From: a bacterium
Lineage (GTDB): Bacteria > Electryoneota > RPQS01
DNA length: 64,000 bases
Direction: 5' to 3'
Assembly: GCA_016721565.1 (NCBI GenBank)
Contig: JADKHW010000020.1
Span: 5,394 to 69,393 of the forward strand
Position 1 is the first letter of the stretch, and every line of letters begins with the position of its first letter. The position numbers were made by a program, and so were the translations under genes. Positions 18,981 through 28,900 of this stretch are shown here, piece after piece. The notes under the pieces were generated by a model. The model saw only the letters and a list, made by a program, of their open reading frames with translations, ran no database searches and was not told the DNA's origin.

Positions 18981-21553
18981 CTACTTCGCGTTCGAGCGAA
19001 TCGGCATAGACGGATTTGAAATCGCCACACCGTTTACGGCCACAACGACGTAATAAAGTTCATCACCGACAGGCAACGGAATCGAAATCGTCGTATTAGA
19101 TGTCGTGCCTTCAATCACGTTAAACGGACCTGCAACATCAGTCGCGCTAAGCAACTGATAGCTTCCTGCCGTTCCCGTCCAATTGAACACGAGTTCATCA
19201 GTCGATGATTCATAATAAACCGTAAGGTCAGTCGGAGCTTCAATGGTCGGATTCGTGTAGCCCACACCGACGACGTCATCAACATACCAGCCTTCTTGAT
19301 TCGATCCGGCATCTGAACCAAAGCGGAAACGCAGTTGCACGTTAGAGCCTTCGTAGGCCGACAAATCAAGGTTGTACGAGGTCCACGTCGTGATGGATCC
19401 GGCCAAGCACGGCGAACCTGCGACAGGACCGGTATAAGGATTCGTACCACCTGCGCGCCAGCGGAACGTCTTATTGTAGCCCGGAGTCGGCGTGATGCGA
19501 GTCCATGCGCCACTGTTAACCGCGATTTCAATCATACCGCCGTCGTAGGCCGAGTCGGTAAATGCCGCAGAAATTTCAGACGTAATCTGCGTCACAAAAC
19601 TAAGCTGCGCAGATTGCGGAAGCTGTTCATCACAGGCGAAGTCAAACGCGCGTCACAGAGACTCGAATAGGTGCCCGCACCCGGATCACCGCACTTGAAC
19701 GATGACGATCCAGAGTTTGCACGCTCGGTCGAGATGTGCCAGTTGTCCACCCAGCCGGCCGGAGCATCATGCGTCCAGCCCGGTGCGCCGGTATCAAAAT
19801 CTTCATCAATGAAGTTCACAGCAACAAGCGCAGTCAATTGTCCGTTTACAATCGTCGTATCGCCAACACTTACGACAACACCGAAAGCCGTATCGGGCAG
19901 GAAGCCGACCTTTGAGAATTCGACGTCATACGTTCCACTCGAAAGCGGAAGGTAGTATTGACCGTTCGCATCGGTCAACGCTTGATTTGAACCGGAGAGA
20001 ATCTTCGCAGTGGCGCCATTAATCGGGTTCACACCATCGGTAACAATACCACCGATACGACCAAGATTGGAAACGGCAAGCACTGCTTCATACGCACGAA
20101 TCACACCGTAGCCATACGTATTGTCTTGACCAACAGCACCTTGATCAAGCGCGGTCTGCATGATTGCGTCCTTAATCGTGATGTGATCGCAATTCGGACA
20201 TGCTTCACGCATCAACGCCACAACACCTGCGACGTGCGGTCCGGCCATCGAGGTACCTGAATAGGTGCCATCGTAGCCGCCGCCGGGAACGGAAGAATAA
20301 ATATTCACACCGGGAGCCGAAATTTCCGGCTTGATGTTGTCCGGCACAAACGGAGTACACGGCGTGGGTCCAAGGCTTGAGAAGCTTGCAATCGGGAACG
20401 GCGGCAATCCGTCTTCAGCGTTAACCGCACCGACTGAGAAAATCTGGTAAGCATTGAATGAGTGAATCGCAGGTGTACGCAAACCGGACGAACCTTCATT
20501 GCCAGCAGACCACGAAATCACCGGCCCAACAGCTTCACAGTTCAAGATAAATGTATTCCAACGAGTGTCGCAGGTTGTGTAACCCGAGAAACCCGAGTTA
20601 ACACCCCACGAATTTTGAATCGCGTCCGGCACATCGTCCATCGTATTCACATTTCCGTCCGGATCGGCAAACCACTGATAGTCCGCAATCACGTCATTGT
20701 CAAACGGAGTGCCGACGCCCTGATTAATCGTGTTCGTCGCAATCCAACGCGCATTCGGCGCACCACCGACCGTGTTGGTGTCATTGCCGGAAATTGCGCG
20801 TCCTGCGATCGTACCCATGACGTGCGTGCCGTGTCCGCCACCGTCAACAGGAAAACTCGGTGCGCTTCCCAATGCGTCGCGCCAGCACTGAGCCGCCGGA
20901 GCGAAATTACCGCGCCAACGCGAACCCAGCGCAGGGTGGTTTCCATCAACACCCGTATCGCAATTGGCCACGAGCACGCCCTGGCCCGTGATGCCAAGTT
21001 CACGATTGACACGTGTAGTACCGATAGCGTCTTGATCCGGAGTCGTCGTTTCATTGTCAAGCGGATTACGGCGCGGCGGACGAACGCTTGCGTTCGGATC
21101 GTTCGAGCGAATCGGCTCAATCAATTCAGCCTTGAAATTCATCGAAACATATTCGATGTCGCCGCGATTGCGCAACGATTCAATAAAGCTCGCACGCGCA
21201 TTGACAACCACGAGATTGTCAATCCAATAGGCCGTATAGCCTTTGACGTTTCCGGCGGCAGTCTCAGCTTCAAGCTCATCAATAAACGCGGGCTGATTTT
21301 GCTCTGCGTTGTACTTCAGCGCGGCCATCACCTCACGATGACGTTCAGCCAACGTGACTTTGCGCGCATGCAGCGTGAAGTCAAGATTTTGAATATCAAT
21401 AGCGCTTGGCAAAATCACGATGGTACTAATAAACTCATCGCCTTTGCCGGACTGAAGCTGTGCATCGAGACCTGATGAGAATTCGGCAGCATACAATGCT
21501 GACACACCGATTAGACTCAAGGCCAAACACAGAATCTTGAACCAATTTTTCAT
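18981..21553 (-). CDS. secreted subtilisin-like S8 serine protease, one frame break
   Basis: Exported endopeptidase. Signal peptide LCLALSLIGVSALYA, a propeptide to about residue 165, then an S8 domain with the catalytic aspartate near 197 (VANCDTGVDG), histidine near 238 (GHGTHVMG), oxyanion asparagine (SAGNEG) and serine near 434 (SGTSMAGPH). A carboxypeptidase-regulatory-like domain (GGIVTDGVNPINGATAK) and a MAM-like jelly-roll domain follow, then a fibronectin-like end. The frame breaks at 19617-19622: one more C joins SPVMNSF to PQSAQLSFVTQ. Start ATG 21553 has AGGTGAT upstream, preferred over an upstream alternative. Paralogue of the S8 protease at 42864. No T9SS tail is visible. Confidence 0.88.
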
Positions 21554-21614
21554 GTTAATATCACCTGCGGTTACACATGTACAAGGGGACCTCAAAAACA
21601 GAGGGTATCGCTAC

Positions 21615-21643
21615 AATTTACACTCAAAATCGGGGCAAGGCAA
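21615..21643 (-). promoter_or_regulatory. possible sigma-70 promoter for S8 protease
   Basis: Minus-strand TTGCCT (21638-21643), 17-base spacer, TAAATT (21615-21620), about 62 bases upstream of the start codon. Spacing is ideal but both boxes are imperfect. Confidence 0.35.
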
Positions 21644-21891
21644 GCGAAATCACCGAGTTCGTGAACTTTGTCTCAACCGTGTTTGAGGCATCGAGGCTCC
21701 GCTATCTAATTTTGAACATTCTATGAATTATAACCTTACAAGAGACTTATGACTCTTCTTTGGACCGCCTATTGAATTTAGTTTCAATTCTCCCACCGCA
21801 AAGAATAACCGACCCACCATTTCCAACGAGGCACAACTCTCCCAATTGTAACCTACGTGCGCACCAAACCAATTCACGATAGATCCGTAGT

Positions 21892-21952
21892 GGCGGGTCT
21901 TGACCCGCCTAAATTTCATTCGCCGTTGTGGGTGTCAACACCCGCAATGGCG
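21892..21952. repeat. two adjacent palindromic hairpins (REP-like)
   Basis: GGCGGGTC-TT-GACCCGCC at 21892-21909 is a perfect 8-bp hairpin. Twelve bases on, 21921-21935 and 21938-21952 form a 15-bp hairpin around CA, with two mismatches. Both contain a GGGT core with ACCC arms, resembling the REP-type extragenic palindromes of other genomes. Copy number elsewhere is unknown. Confidence 0.6.
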
Positions 21953-21987
21953 ACATGTTGCAAAAATCGAGAACTCAATACACATTG

Positions 21988-22080
21988 TCATCCCGCAGCG
22001 CAGCGAAGGGACCTACCCAAGCAAAATCGTAAATTCAAGCCCTATTCTCATCCCGCAGGCCACAGCGGCCTGAAGGATCT
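21988..22080. repeat. direct repeat TCATCCCGCAG, 60 bases apart
   Basis: TCATCCCGCAG occurs at 21988 and at 22048, each followed by a CAGCG/GAAGG-containing stretch (CAGCGAAGGGACCT and CAGCGGCCTGAAGGATCT). The second copy contains a hairpin, AGGCC-ACAGC-GGCCT. Sequences of the form ATCCTTCGCTGCG...GGATGA are common intergenic repeats in many bacterial genomes, so this is probably such an element. Confidence 0.5.
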
Positions 22081-22093
22081 CTGCCCTTCCGCT

Positions 22094-22137
22094 CTCCCCT
22101 TCCTCCGTTCACGGGGGAAGGGGTCGGGGGATGGGGG
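22094..22137. repeat. G-rich tract with quadruplex motif and overlapping hairpin
   Basis: Four G runs of 5, 4, 5 and 5 at 22113, 22120, 22126 and 22133 are separated by two-base linkers, a strong G-quadruplex motif on the plus strand. The first two runs can alternatively pair with the upstream CCCCTTCC at about 22096 (CCCCTTCC with GGAAGGGG). Confidence 0.6.
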
Positions 22138-22253
22138 TCTGCGCCCCCACCCCCTTGACAATCTCAACTCAAAAACCCTTCTTGTTCACGAGTCTCGGGA
22201 ATTTGACTCCTTAAGTGGCACCGACAATGGCAATTGAAACTGGCAAACAGAAC

Positions 22254-23504
22254 ATGAACATTCTCTATCAATTACTTTCCGTATTTGGACTCACAATTTT
22301 GTGCTTTTGTAACCCAACCAATGGAGCCGAGTTCTACCTTCCTGCCGAATGGGAACCTCAATCTGGAGTAATCAGCGGATTTGGGGACGTGGCCACAAAT
22401 GAAATGGTAACCCGGCTCAGTAAGGAAATGAAGGTGTACTGCATTGCCGTTGATTCCTCAAAGGAATCCTACATGAAGGACTTTTCAGAGGCTGGAGCAA
22501 CGTTAGACAGTATTCAATTCCTATCGTCCGAAGTTGAATTTAGCTATGCTAACCGCGACGGGTTATTGTTTATGAAGAATTCAGCTGGCGAAACGCGACT
22601 GGTGAATTTTGCCTGGAATTGTTATGGATTCTTTTCCGAACCTAAATATAGGGACATGTTCGTTGCGGACCAACAAAAGAGGGAGCAATATATCGCCATT
22701 CTTCATAAAGCATTTCCGTTCCCCGTAGTTTCTTCTCTCATGGTTAACGAAGGCGGCGCCATTGAAACAAATGGAAAAGGTACCATTTTGCAGGTGGAGT
22801 CCGTGAATATGCACCGCAACCCGGACATGACCAAAGAGGCACAGGAAGCGGAATTGAAGAGAGTGCTGAATGCAAAGAAGATTATCTGGCTGAAGGAAGG
22901 TGCCGCAGAGGATCCGTTTGGGTGGGGAACACTTATAACGGAAAACTATTTTGGAATCGGTGTCAAAGGCCATCTTGATGAGTTTTGCCGTTTCGTCAAT
23001 GATAGTACAATCCTGATATCCTACCCCGATTCAGCCGAAGCGGAACACGACCCCGTCAAAAAGCTAAACCTTCAGCGCATGAAAATCAATTACGACATCC
23101 TGAAGAATGCCACCGACCAGGATGGGAAGCCATTCACCATTGTTAAGATGCCTGTGCCTGATAATGACTATATGACTTTCGCATTGGACACAGTTAATCA
23201 AAATGACGAAATTAAGTTTCTTTCCAAAGCAATTCTCTGGGAACAAAAAAGTTTTTCAATTGGGGACACGGTTCACTTTGTTCCTTCATCCAGCTATCTG
23301 AATTTCTTGATCACGAATAAAACGGTTTTTGAAGCCAAATACTGGACCGAAGGGAAACCGAAATCTTCAAAAGCCAAGGACGAACAGGCAAGACAAATAC
23401 TGAAGCAATTCTTCCCCGACAGAAACATCTATCAGATAAACACAGAAGAAACCAACCACAATGGTGGCGGGCTTCATTGCTGGACCATGCAGGTCCCCAA
23501 ATAA
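22254..23504 (+). CDS. secreted peptidyl-arginine/agmatine deiminase-like enzyme
   Basis: Member of the PAD_porph/agmatine deiminase superfamily, which hydrolyses guanidino groups releasing ammonia. Expected catalytic elements are present: RDGLLF (Asp), VNEGGAIETNG, KGHLDEFCRFV (His and Asp), and the nucleophile cysteine near residue 409 in NGGGLHCWTMQVP at the C-terminus. A signal peptide (LLSVFGLTILCFCNPTNGA) implies export, unlike cytoplasmic agmatine deiminases. I chose ATG 22254 because it starts the signal peptide; earlier in-frame ATGs lack one. There is no T9SS tail. The substrate could be peptidyl-arginine, free arginine or agmatine. Codon use looks more AT-rich than neighbouring genes, hinting at transfer, but I did not compute it. 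Confidence 0.82.
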   Translation: MNILYQLLSVFGLTILCFCNPTNGAEFYLPAEWEPQSGVISGFGDVATNEMVTRLSKEMKVYCIAVDSSKESYMKDFSEAGATLDSIQFLSSEVEFSYANRDGLLFMKNSAGETRLVNFAWNCYGFFSEPKYRDMFVADQQKREQYIAILHKAFPFPVVSSLMVNEGGAIETNGKGTILQVESVNMHRNPDMTKEAQEAELKRVLNAKKIIWLKEGAAEDPFGWGTLITENYFGIGVKGHLDEFCRFVNDSTILISYPDSAEAEHDPVKKLNLQRMKINYDILKNATDQDGKPFTIVKMPVPDNDYMTFALDTVNQNDEIKFLSKAILWEQKSFSIGDTVHFVPSSSYLNFLITNKTVFEAKYWTEGKPKSSKAKDEQARQILKQFFPDRNIYQINTEETNHNGGGLHCWTMQVPK

Positions 23505-23531
23505 GTTTCAGAGATTACCGCCATAGTTATT

Positions 23532-23591
23532 CATCGCACTTACTAGCATGCTTACCGCAGCCATTCAGATCTAATGGTACAGAGTGCGATG
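23532..23591. other. nested inverted repeat, possible structured RNA or terminator
   Basis: Perfect 9-bp outer arms CATCGCACT (23532-23540) and AGTGCGATG (23583-23591) enclose an inner hairpin CCATT-N7-AATGG (23561-23577). It lies 27 bases after the deiminase stop. No T run follows, so it is not a standard terminator. Confidence 0.45.
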
Positions 23592-23813
23592 TGCATTGGG
23601 GAATGGTAAGGGTTCGCAAATTGTGGTGCTTCAGGTAATTTAGTGGTGGTTTCTATTGATCCGGCTACAGGTCATTTTTGTTAAAGTCTTGTACCTTAGC
23701 CTCCGCTCACACCTCCCCAATTTCCTCCAAATCCTCGTAACTCCAATGCCAAAACTTCATAATTACAATTTGAACAAATGTTTATAAACAATTAACTTTT
23801 TAGGAACAAAAAC

Positions 23814-23842
23814 TTGACACATACGTTCAAATAGTGTATATT
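23814..23842 (+). promoter_or_regulatory. near-consensus sigma-70 promoter without a downstream gene
   Basis: TTGACA at 23814-23819, a 17-base spacer and TATATT at 23837-23842. Transcription would start near 23850 and run into the 3' end of the oppositely oriented gene at 23965. Confidence 0.55.
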
Positions 23843-23903
23843 AGATGCATAATTTGCTACCCGCCCTCCACTGCCCCTCAGTTCCTTTTTTCCCCCTATT
23901 AAC

Positions 23904-23935
23904 AAAAAAAACGGCCCCAGCAATAGCTGAGGCCG
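23904..23935 (-). terminator. intrinsic terminator of the T9SS-tagged protein gene
   Basis: Read on the minus strand, CGGCC-T-CAGC, loop of four, GCTG-G-GGCCG is followed by eight T. It lies about 30 bases after the stop codon of the gene at 23965-25305. Confidence 0.8.
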
Positions 23936-23964
23936 CGCAAGCGCAAAACCGCGTTTAACAAACG

Positions 23965-25305
23965 CTACTTAACGAGGAGCATCTTCTTCGTGGCGGTGAA
24001 CTCGTTGCCGATCTTCACCGTGTAGAAGTACAAACCGCTCGTGAGATTCGTAGCATCGAAGCTAACGGTGTGGCGGCCGGCATTCATCGTGCCATTCACC
24101 AACGTCGCAACTTCCTGACCCATTGCGTTGTAAACCTTCAGGTTCACGACATTTTCAGCAACAACGTCAAACACCAGGCTGGTGCTCGGGTTGAAGGGGT
24201 TCGGGTAGTTCTGATGCAAAGCGTACTCAGTGATAACGGCCAGATTGGCCGACGGGGTCGCATTCACGACAACGCCCCACGCTTCACGCGAACCATCGAG
24301 GTTCACAGTTTCGAGGGTGTATTCATACGAGGTACCATTGACCACGCCGTTGTCCACAAAGCTATAGGTGGAACCAGTTGCGGAGTTGGCAGCTTCGATG
24401 TTACCAACCATGTCATAAGCATCATGTCCAGCAATCTTACGGAAGACGCTAAAGCTGGCAATACTATTCTCAGACAAGGTGCTCCAGTTTAAGACAACAC
24501 TGTTGTCACGTGCTACGGCATCAATGCCACCGTGCTCTGCGGGCAGAATGTCATCAAGACGGAAGCAGATGCAACCATCAGATTCAATCACTAACTGCAA
24601 GCACCATTCGCTCGTGCCTGAGTTGTACACCCAGCCCGCCGGAGTGACTTGGAAGGCCGCAGGCGTACCCTGGCATTCACCAAAGCCCGAGATTGGCTGT
24701 TCGTCAATTCTCAATGGACCTAAGCAAATCGTTACAACGGTTCCGGCACAAGCGTTGAAGCAATTGGTGTAAACAGCGCCGTCCGGAAGGAAGTGATGTC
24801 CACCAACAGTCTCGACATTGATGTTAGTCGGCCCATTACACGGAACAACCGTGGTCTCGCAGGTCCACGGCAATGCGCCCATATCGTAGTCATTCAAACC
24901 GTTCAAAATCGTGATCACGGACGAAGTCCACTTCACACCACCGCAGTCACACACGAGGTAGTAACGTGAGGGCAGCGGGGTCAACGTCGAAATCGTGAAC
25001 GTCGGGTCAACATAAAAGCCGCCCGGTGTGCCAAAGTCATAACCTGACTGAAGCGTGAACGAATTGTAGTTGGCCTCGCCAAAACCGTCGCCAACTGCAG
25101 GCTGCTGATCCGAAGCATCAGGACCATTGTTGTTAGCATCCCAATAGATACGGACAACACAATCCGGACCCAACGGCTCGCCGCCGGTACACGAATTCAT
25201 CAACAAGTTCGGACCAAAGTTGTACAAACCAGCGTTGAACTGTGCGTGGCTGACAGAAGCCAGCATAAACACCGCCATCGCAACAAAAATAATTCTCAAT
25301 TTCAT
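23965..25305 (-). CDS. secreted protein with T9SS-type C-terminal sorting domain
   Basis: A 446-residue protein of unknown function. A signal peptide (IIFVAMAVFMLASVSHA) leads into a cysteine-rich beta-type region (residues 20-260). A fibronectin-like domain (about 270-355, VVLNWSTLSENSIASFSVFRK) follows, then a type A sorting domain (about 360-446) starting ALHQNYPNPFNPST and ending TATKKMLLVK. Such tails direct proteins through the type IX secretion system to the cell surface in Bacteroidetes and relatives. Well expressed by appearance: near-consensus promoter at 25393-25421, GAGGAGAG ribosome-binding site and a strong terminator. The secretion machinery itself is not in this window. Confidence 0.85.
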   Translation of the reverse strand: MKLRIIFVAMAVFMLASVSHAQFNAGLYNFGPNLLMNSCTGGEPLGPDCVVRIYWDANNNGPDASDQQPAVGDGFGEANYNSFTLQSGYDFGTPGGFYVDPTFTISTLTPLPSRYYLVCDCGGVKWTSSVITILNGLNDYDMGALPWTCETTVVPCNGPTNINVETVGGHHFLPDGAVYTNCFNACAGTVVTICLGPLRIDEQPISGFGECQGTPAAFQVTPAGWVYNSGTSEWCLQLVIESDGCICFRLDDILPAEHGGIDAVARDNSVVLNWSTLSENSIASFSVFRKIAGHDAYDMVGNIEAANSATGSTYSFVDNGVVNGTSYEYTLETVNLDGSREAWGVVVNATPSANLAVITEYALHQNYPNPFNPSTSLVFDVVAENVVNLKVYNAMGQEVATLVNGTMNAGRHTVSFDATNLTSGLYFYTVKIGNEFTATKKMLLVK

Positions 25306-25616
25306 GTTCTCTCCTCAGTCTTTTGTTTTCTTCCACAGTCTATACATAGGGTCACTTATCGTGATAATGTCACCAAACTAATTGGTGTACTAAGTATAAT
25401 ACAGAGGCTGTGGCAAGTCAAGACAATTTCGTGAACGCAAAAAAAAGAGTGGCTAAGAAAATATCCATCTGAATATCTGTATCTATATAGATAACAAATA
25501 TTTACTGAGTTGGATGTGTCAGAAATGTATGGGGTTGGTGGGCATGAACCAGCGGTGCCTCCTATAGATTCAAAGGCAATCGTGCAAAAAGAATCCGCTT
25601 AAAGCCGATGTTTGAA
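25306..25616. other. intergenic region with promoter, leader palindrome and no other gene
   Basis: Contains the leader and promoter of the T9SS-tagged gene. The leader has an imperfect palindrome with core TTATC-GT-GATAA (25355-25366) flanked by GGT and ACC, which could be an operator or RNA hairpin. From 25440 to 25616 I see only AT-rich sequence downstream of the response regulator and no obvious terminator. Confidence 0.5.
25393..25421 (-). promoter_or_regulatory. strong sigma-70 promoter for the T9SS-tagged protein
   Basis: Minus-strand TTGACT (25416-25421), 17-base spacer, TATACT (25393-25398). It lies about 88 bases upstream of ATG 25305, leaving an untranslated leader of about 80 bases that contains an imperfect palindrome at 25349-25374. 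Confidence 0.7.
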
Positions 25617-25994
25617 TCAGGCAACACTTTCAGACAGTGCCTGTTTAACAGACGATAGCAGCTGCATACGGTCAAACGGTTTGCTGATAGTCAGCGAAGC
25701 ACCCAAAAGCTTTGCCATAGACAAGTAGTCTGACGGCCCCATTCGCCCTCCGCCTGAGATTGCAATAATCCGGCAATCGGGGTGATCTGCCTTCAGGAGT
25801 CGAATCGTCTCAATTCCCTCTTGCTCAGGCATAATAATGTCGGTGATCACGAGGTCAGCCGGGCAAGCCTGAAATTTTTCGAAGCCTTCACGGCCATTAG
25901 CAGCCGATTCGACTTCGTAGCCTTCACGTTCAAGCATCCGGCAGATCATCTGACGGACATTGGGATCGTCATCTATGACGAGGATTTTGATCAT
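25617..25994 (-). CDS. single-domain response regulator
   Basis: A 125-residue CheY-like receiver with no output domain. It has the acidic pair in VIDDDPNV, the phosphoacceptor aspartate in DLVITDIIMPE, a serine switch (IAISGGG) and the lysine in ISKPFD. Its ATG overlaps the stop codon of the sensor kinase gene (ATGA), so the two are translationally coupled and likely form one phosphorelay. Without a DNA-binding domain it must act by protein contact or pass phosphate on. Confidence 0.92.
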   Translation of the reverse strand: MIKILVIDDDPNVRQMICRMLEREGYEVESAANGREGFEKFQACPADLVITDIIMPEQEGIETIRLLKADHPDCRIIAISGGGRMGPSDYLSMAKLLGASLTISKPFDRMQLLSSVKQALSESVA

Positions 25995-28900
25995 TGCGGC
26001 ACCACTATTTGAGAGTTATTAATTGTTGTGCGGACAATCTTAGCAAGCTCATTAGACCCAACAGGCTTGGCAAGAACGGCTGCGAAAGGTTCTTGGTTGT
26101 CTTCGGCCTGCAAACTTGCAGACAAGAGAATCACAGGTAAATTGGGATTATAGTCACGCGCGGACAGTGCCACATCGTGGCCTGATAGAATAGGCATACG
26201 GTCATCCACAACGACGAGAGATATCGGTGGATTCGCTTGGGCGAGCATGACCAACGCGGCGACAGGGTCATTCGTCGAGGAAACTTTGTAACCAAAATTC
26301 TCGAGCATCTGCCGTGCGAGCAAAAGAATGGTATCATCATCGTCGCAGAGCAAGATGTGCTCTGTTCCTTGCAAATCTTCATGTTCAACAGGCATCGCGA
26401 CCGCTTCACTTACTTCCAGCAATGGAAAGAATACGGTGATTTTCGTGCCTTTCCCGAGTTCTGAATCAACAGTAATCGCGCCGCCGTGTGCCTGAACGAT
26501 GCCGTGAACCACGGATAATCCAAGTCCCGTACCCTTTCCAACATCCTTCGTAGTAAAGAATGGTTCGAAGATTCGCTCGATAGTTTGTGAATCAATACCG
26601 GGGCCGGAATCTTCAACTGTCAAGATGGCATAATTGCCCTCGGACAAATTCGCTTTTCCAATCTTATCTGTCGCGTATAGGTATTCGCTGTTTAGCGAAA
26701 CAGATATCTCACCTATCTCGTCCCCGATTGCTTGATAAGCGTTTGTGCAAAGGTTCATCAGAATTTGATTCAGCATTGTCGGATCGGATAGCACGCATCC
26801 GACATTGTGAACATTTTGACAGAACTCGATATTGGGCGGAACGCTGGCGCGCAGGAGTCTAATCGTCTCTTTAACTACGATGTCAATCTGCAAGGGGTGA
26901 CGAGTTTGATCGGCTTGACGACTGAAGGCAAGTATCTGCTGTACTAAGCCTTTCGCGCGATACGCCGCCTGAATCACCTGCTCAATGTCACGGCGGGTAT
27001 TGGATTCAGGTTCAAGTTCACACGCGACCATGTCTGCATAGCCGAGAATCGGCGTCAGAATATTGTTGAAATCGTGCGCGATGCCGCCTGCAAGTGTGCC
27101 AATCGTCTCCAAACGCTGCGCATGACGCAACTGGGCCTCGAGGTCTTTGAATTCGCGCTCTGCCTTGACCTTTTCTGAGTTGTCGATTCCGATGGAGACA
27201 AAGACGGTCTTGTCGTTCCAATCCATGACCTGAAGAGTTGCATCAAAGGGGTACTTTGTCCCGTCCTTGCGGACATGGATGCTCGAACTGCGAACAGCTT
27301 CCATTGAACCGTTGATAAGCGGCGCCGCAAGATTCTTGAGTTCACTTTCACTCCAGTTCTCAAGCAGGTTGGAGATCACCATTTCTTGAAGCTCTTCGAG
27401 GGAGTAGCCAGTATTTAGGCGCGCACGATGATTGGCCTCAATAATTTTCATGGAGTTCTTTTCCACGATGTAAACTTCATTCATGGAATGATCCATGATT
27501 CGTCCAAGCTGAGTCGCGCGTGCTTCCATATTCTTACGAATAGTAATGTTCGTCCAAGTACCGGCGGCGCGGAGTGGTGTACCGTCCTCATTCCATTGGA
27601 CTACTTTTCCACGCGACAGAACCCAAATCCACGACCCGGATTTAGTACGGATGCGTTCTTCAATTTCGTAGTGGGTAGTTCTGTTCTCGACGTGATCGGC
27701 AAACGCGCTATTGAATTGATCGAGATAGTCCGGGTGAATCAAGTTTTCCCAGAACTTGACATGATGTTCAAATTCATTCGGATCAAATCCCAGCCATTCG
27801 ACAATGCGCGGGTTGAAGTAGCAATCGCCGGAAACGACATTCCAATCCCAGAACCCGTCGGATGAACCTTCAAGCGCCAATCCGAGACGCTCTTCGCTGC
27901 TGCGCACGCGCTCTTCCGCCAGAACTCGGTCGGTGTGATCGAGTGTGGTGCCGAAGAGTTTAAGGATGTTGCCGTTTTGATCACGCAATGCCTCACCCTG
28001 AGAGAAGGCATGGCGAATTTCCCCTGAGGGCCTGACAATACGGTAGTGAAGCTCAAACGAGTTTTGGCCACCCATGATGGCCTGATGAGCATCAATAAAA
28101 ATCTGACGGTCTTCGGGATGCACAATTTCGAGAAACTCGAAGAATGTCATCGGCAACTTCAGATTCGGTCGGTCATAGAGAACCAACTTCTCTTTGCTGA
28201 CATACATTTCATCTGTTATCGCATTCCAATTCCAGAATCCAAGTCCTGCGATTCTCTGAGCTTCTTTCAACTGATGACGGCTTTCATGCAGGTCACGCTC
28301 GTGCTGCAGGCGGTCACTGATATCGCGAATAAATGCCGAGAAAAGCACTTCATCACCCGAAGGGATTGTCCCGATGGACATTTCAATCGGGAATTCTGTG
28401 CCGTCTTTGCGGCAGGCCGACATTTGAACTTGGCGATTCAAAATGTCTGAAACACCTGTCCTTGCAAAGTTTTCAAGTCCTTGAAAATGGGCCTTTGCAT
28501 GCGCATCCGGGATAATCAGATTATGCAGCAATTTGCCGATCGCTTCATCACGAGAGTAACCAAAGATTTTTTCGGCTTGCGGGTTCCACTCGGTGACAAG
28601 TCCAAAATTGTCCATGGCAACGACGGCATCAAGGGAAGACGCCACAATCTGTCGAGCGAGGTTGCGCGAGCGCGCGAGTTCTTGTTCAGCTTCAACTTCC
28701 GATGTAATCACTTCGGTGAACATGATTATCCCGCCAATTTCGCCGTCGCCGCTGTACCACGGTTTTATCTCCCAGCGGACCCAATCAATCGAGCCATCCG
28801 CTCGCGGGAACGGGTCTTTGGTACATTCTTCAGTGGCACCGCCCAGGCAACGCTTGTGGATTTCTTTCCACTCTTCACCGATTTCCGGAAAGACCTCATA

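Larger units (their letters stand above)
21554..22253. other. 700-base intergenic region with hairpin and repeat island
   Basis: No gene-like frame was seen. The left part holds the probable S8 promoter. The right part (21892-22137) is packed with inverted repeats, a 60-base-spaced direct repeat and a G-rich tract, described as separate entries. The last 100 bases lead to the deiminase gene; no clear promoter stands out there. Confidence 0.6.
23505..23964. other. 460-base intergenic region between convergent genes
   Basis: No coding frame is supported. It holds a nested inverted repeat just after the deiminase gene, an isolated near-consensus promoter pointing rightward, and the terminator of the gene at 23965-25305; each is listed separately. 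The middle (about 23740-23850) is AT-rich. Confidence 0.6.

Noticed and set aside
20462..21475. Long open frame (337 codons) antisense to the first S8 protease
   Set aside because: Arginine-rich, low-complexity translation that mirrors codon bias of the real gene on the other strand. A similar shadow lies opposite the paralogous protease at 42918-43805.
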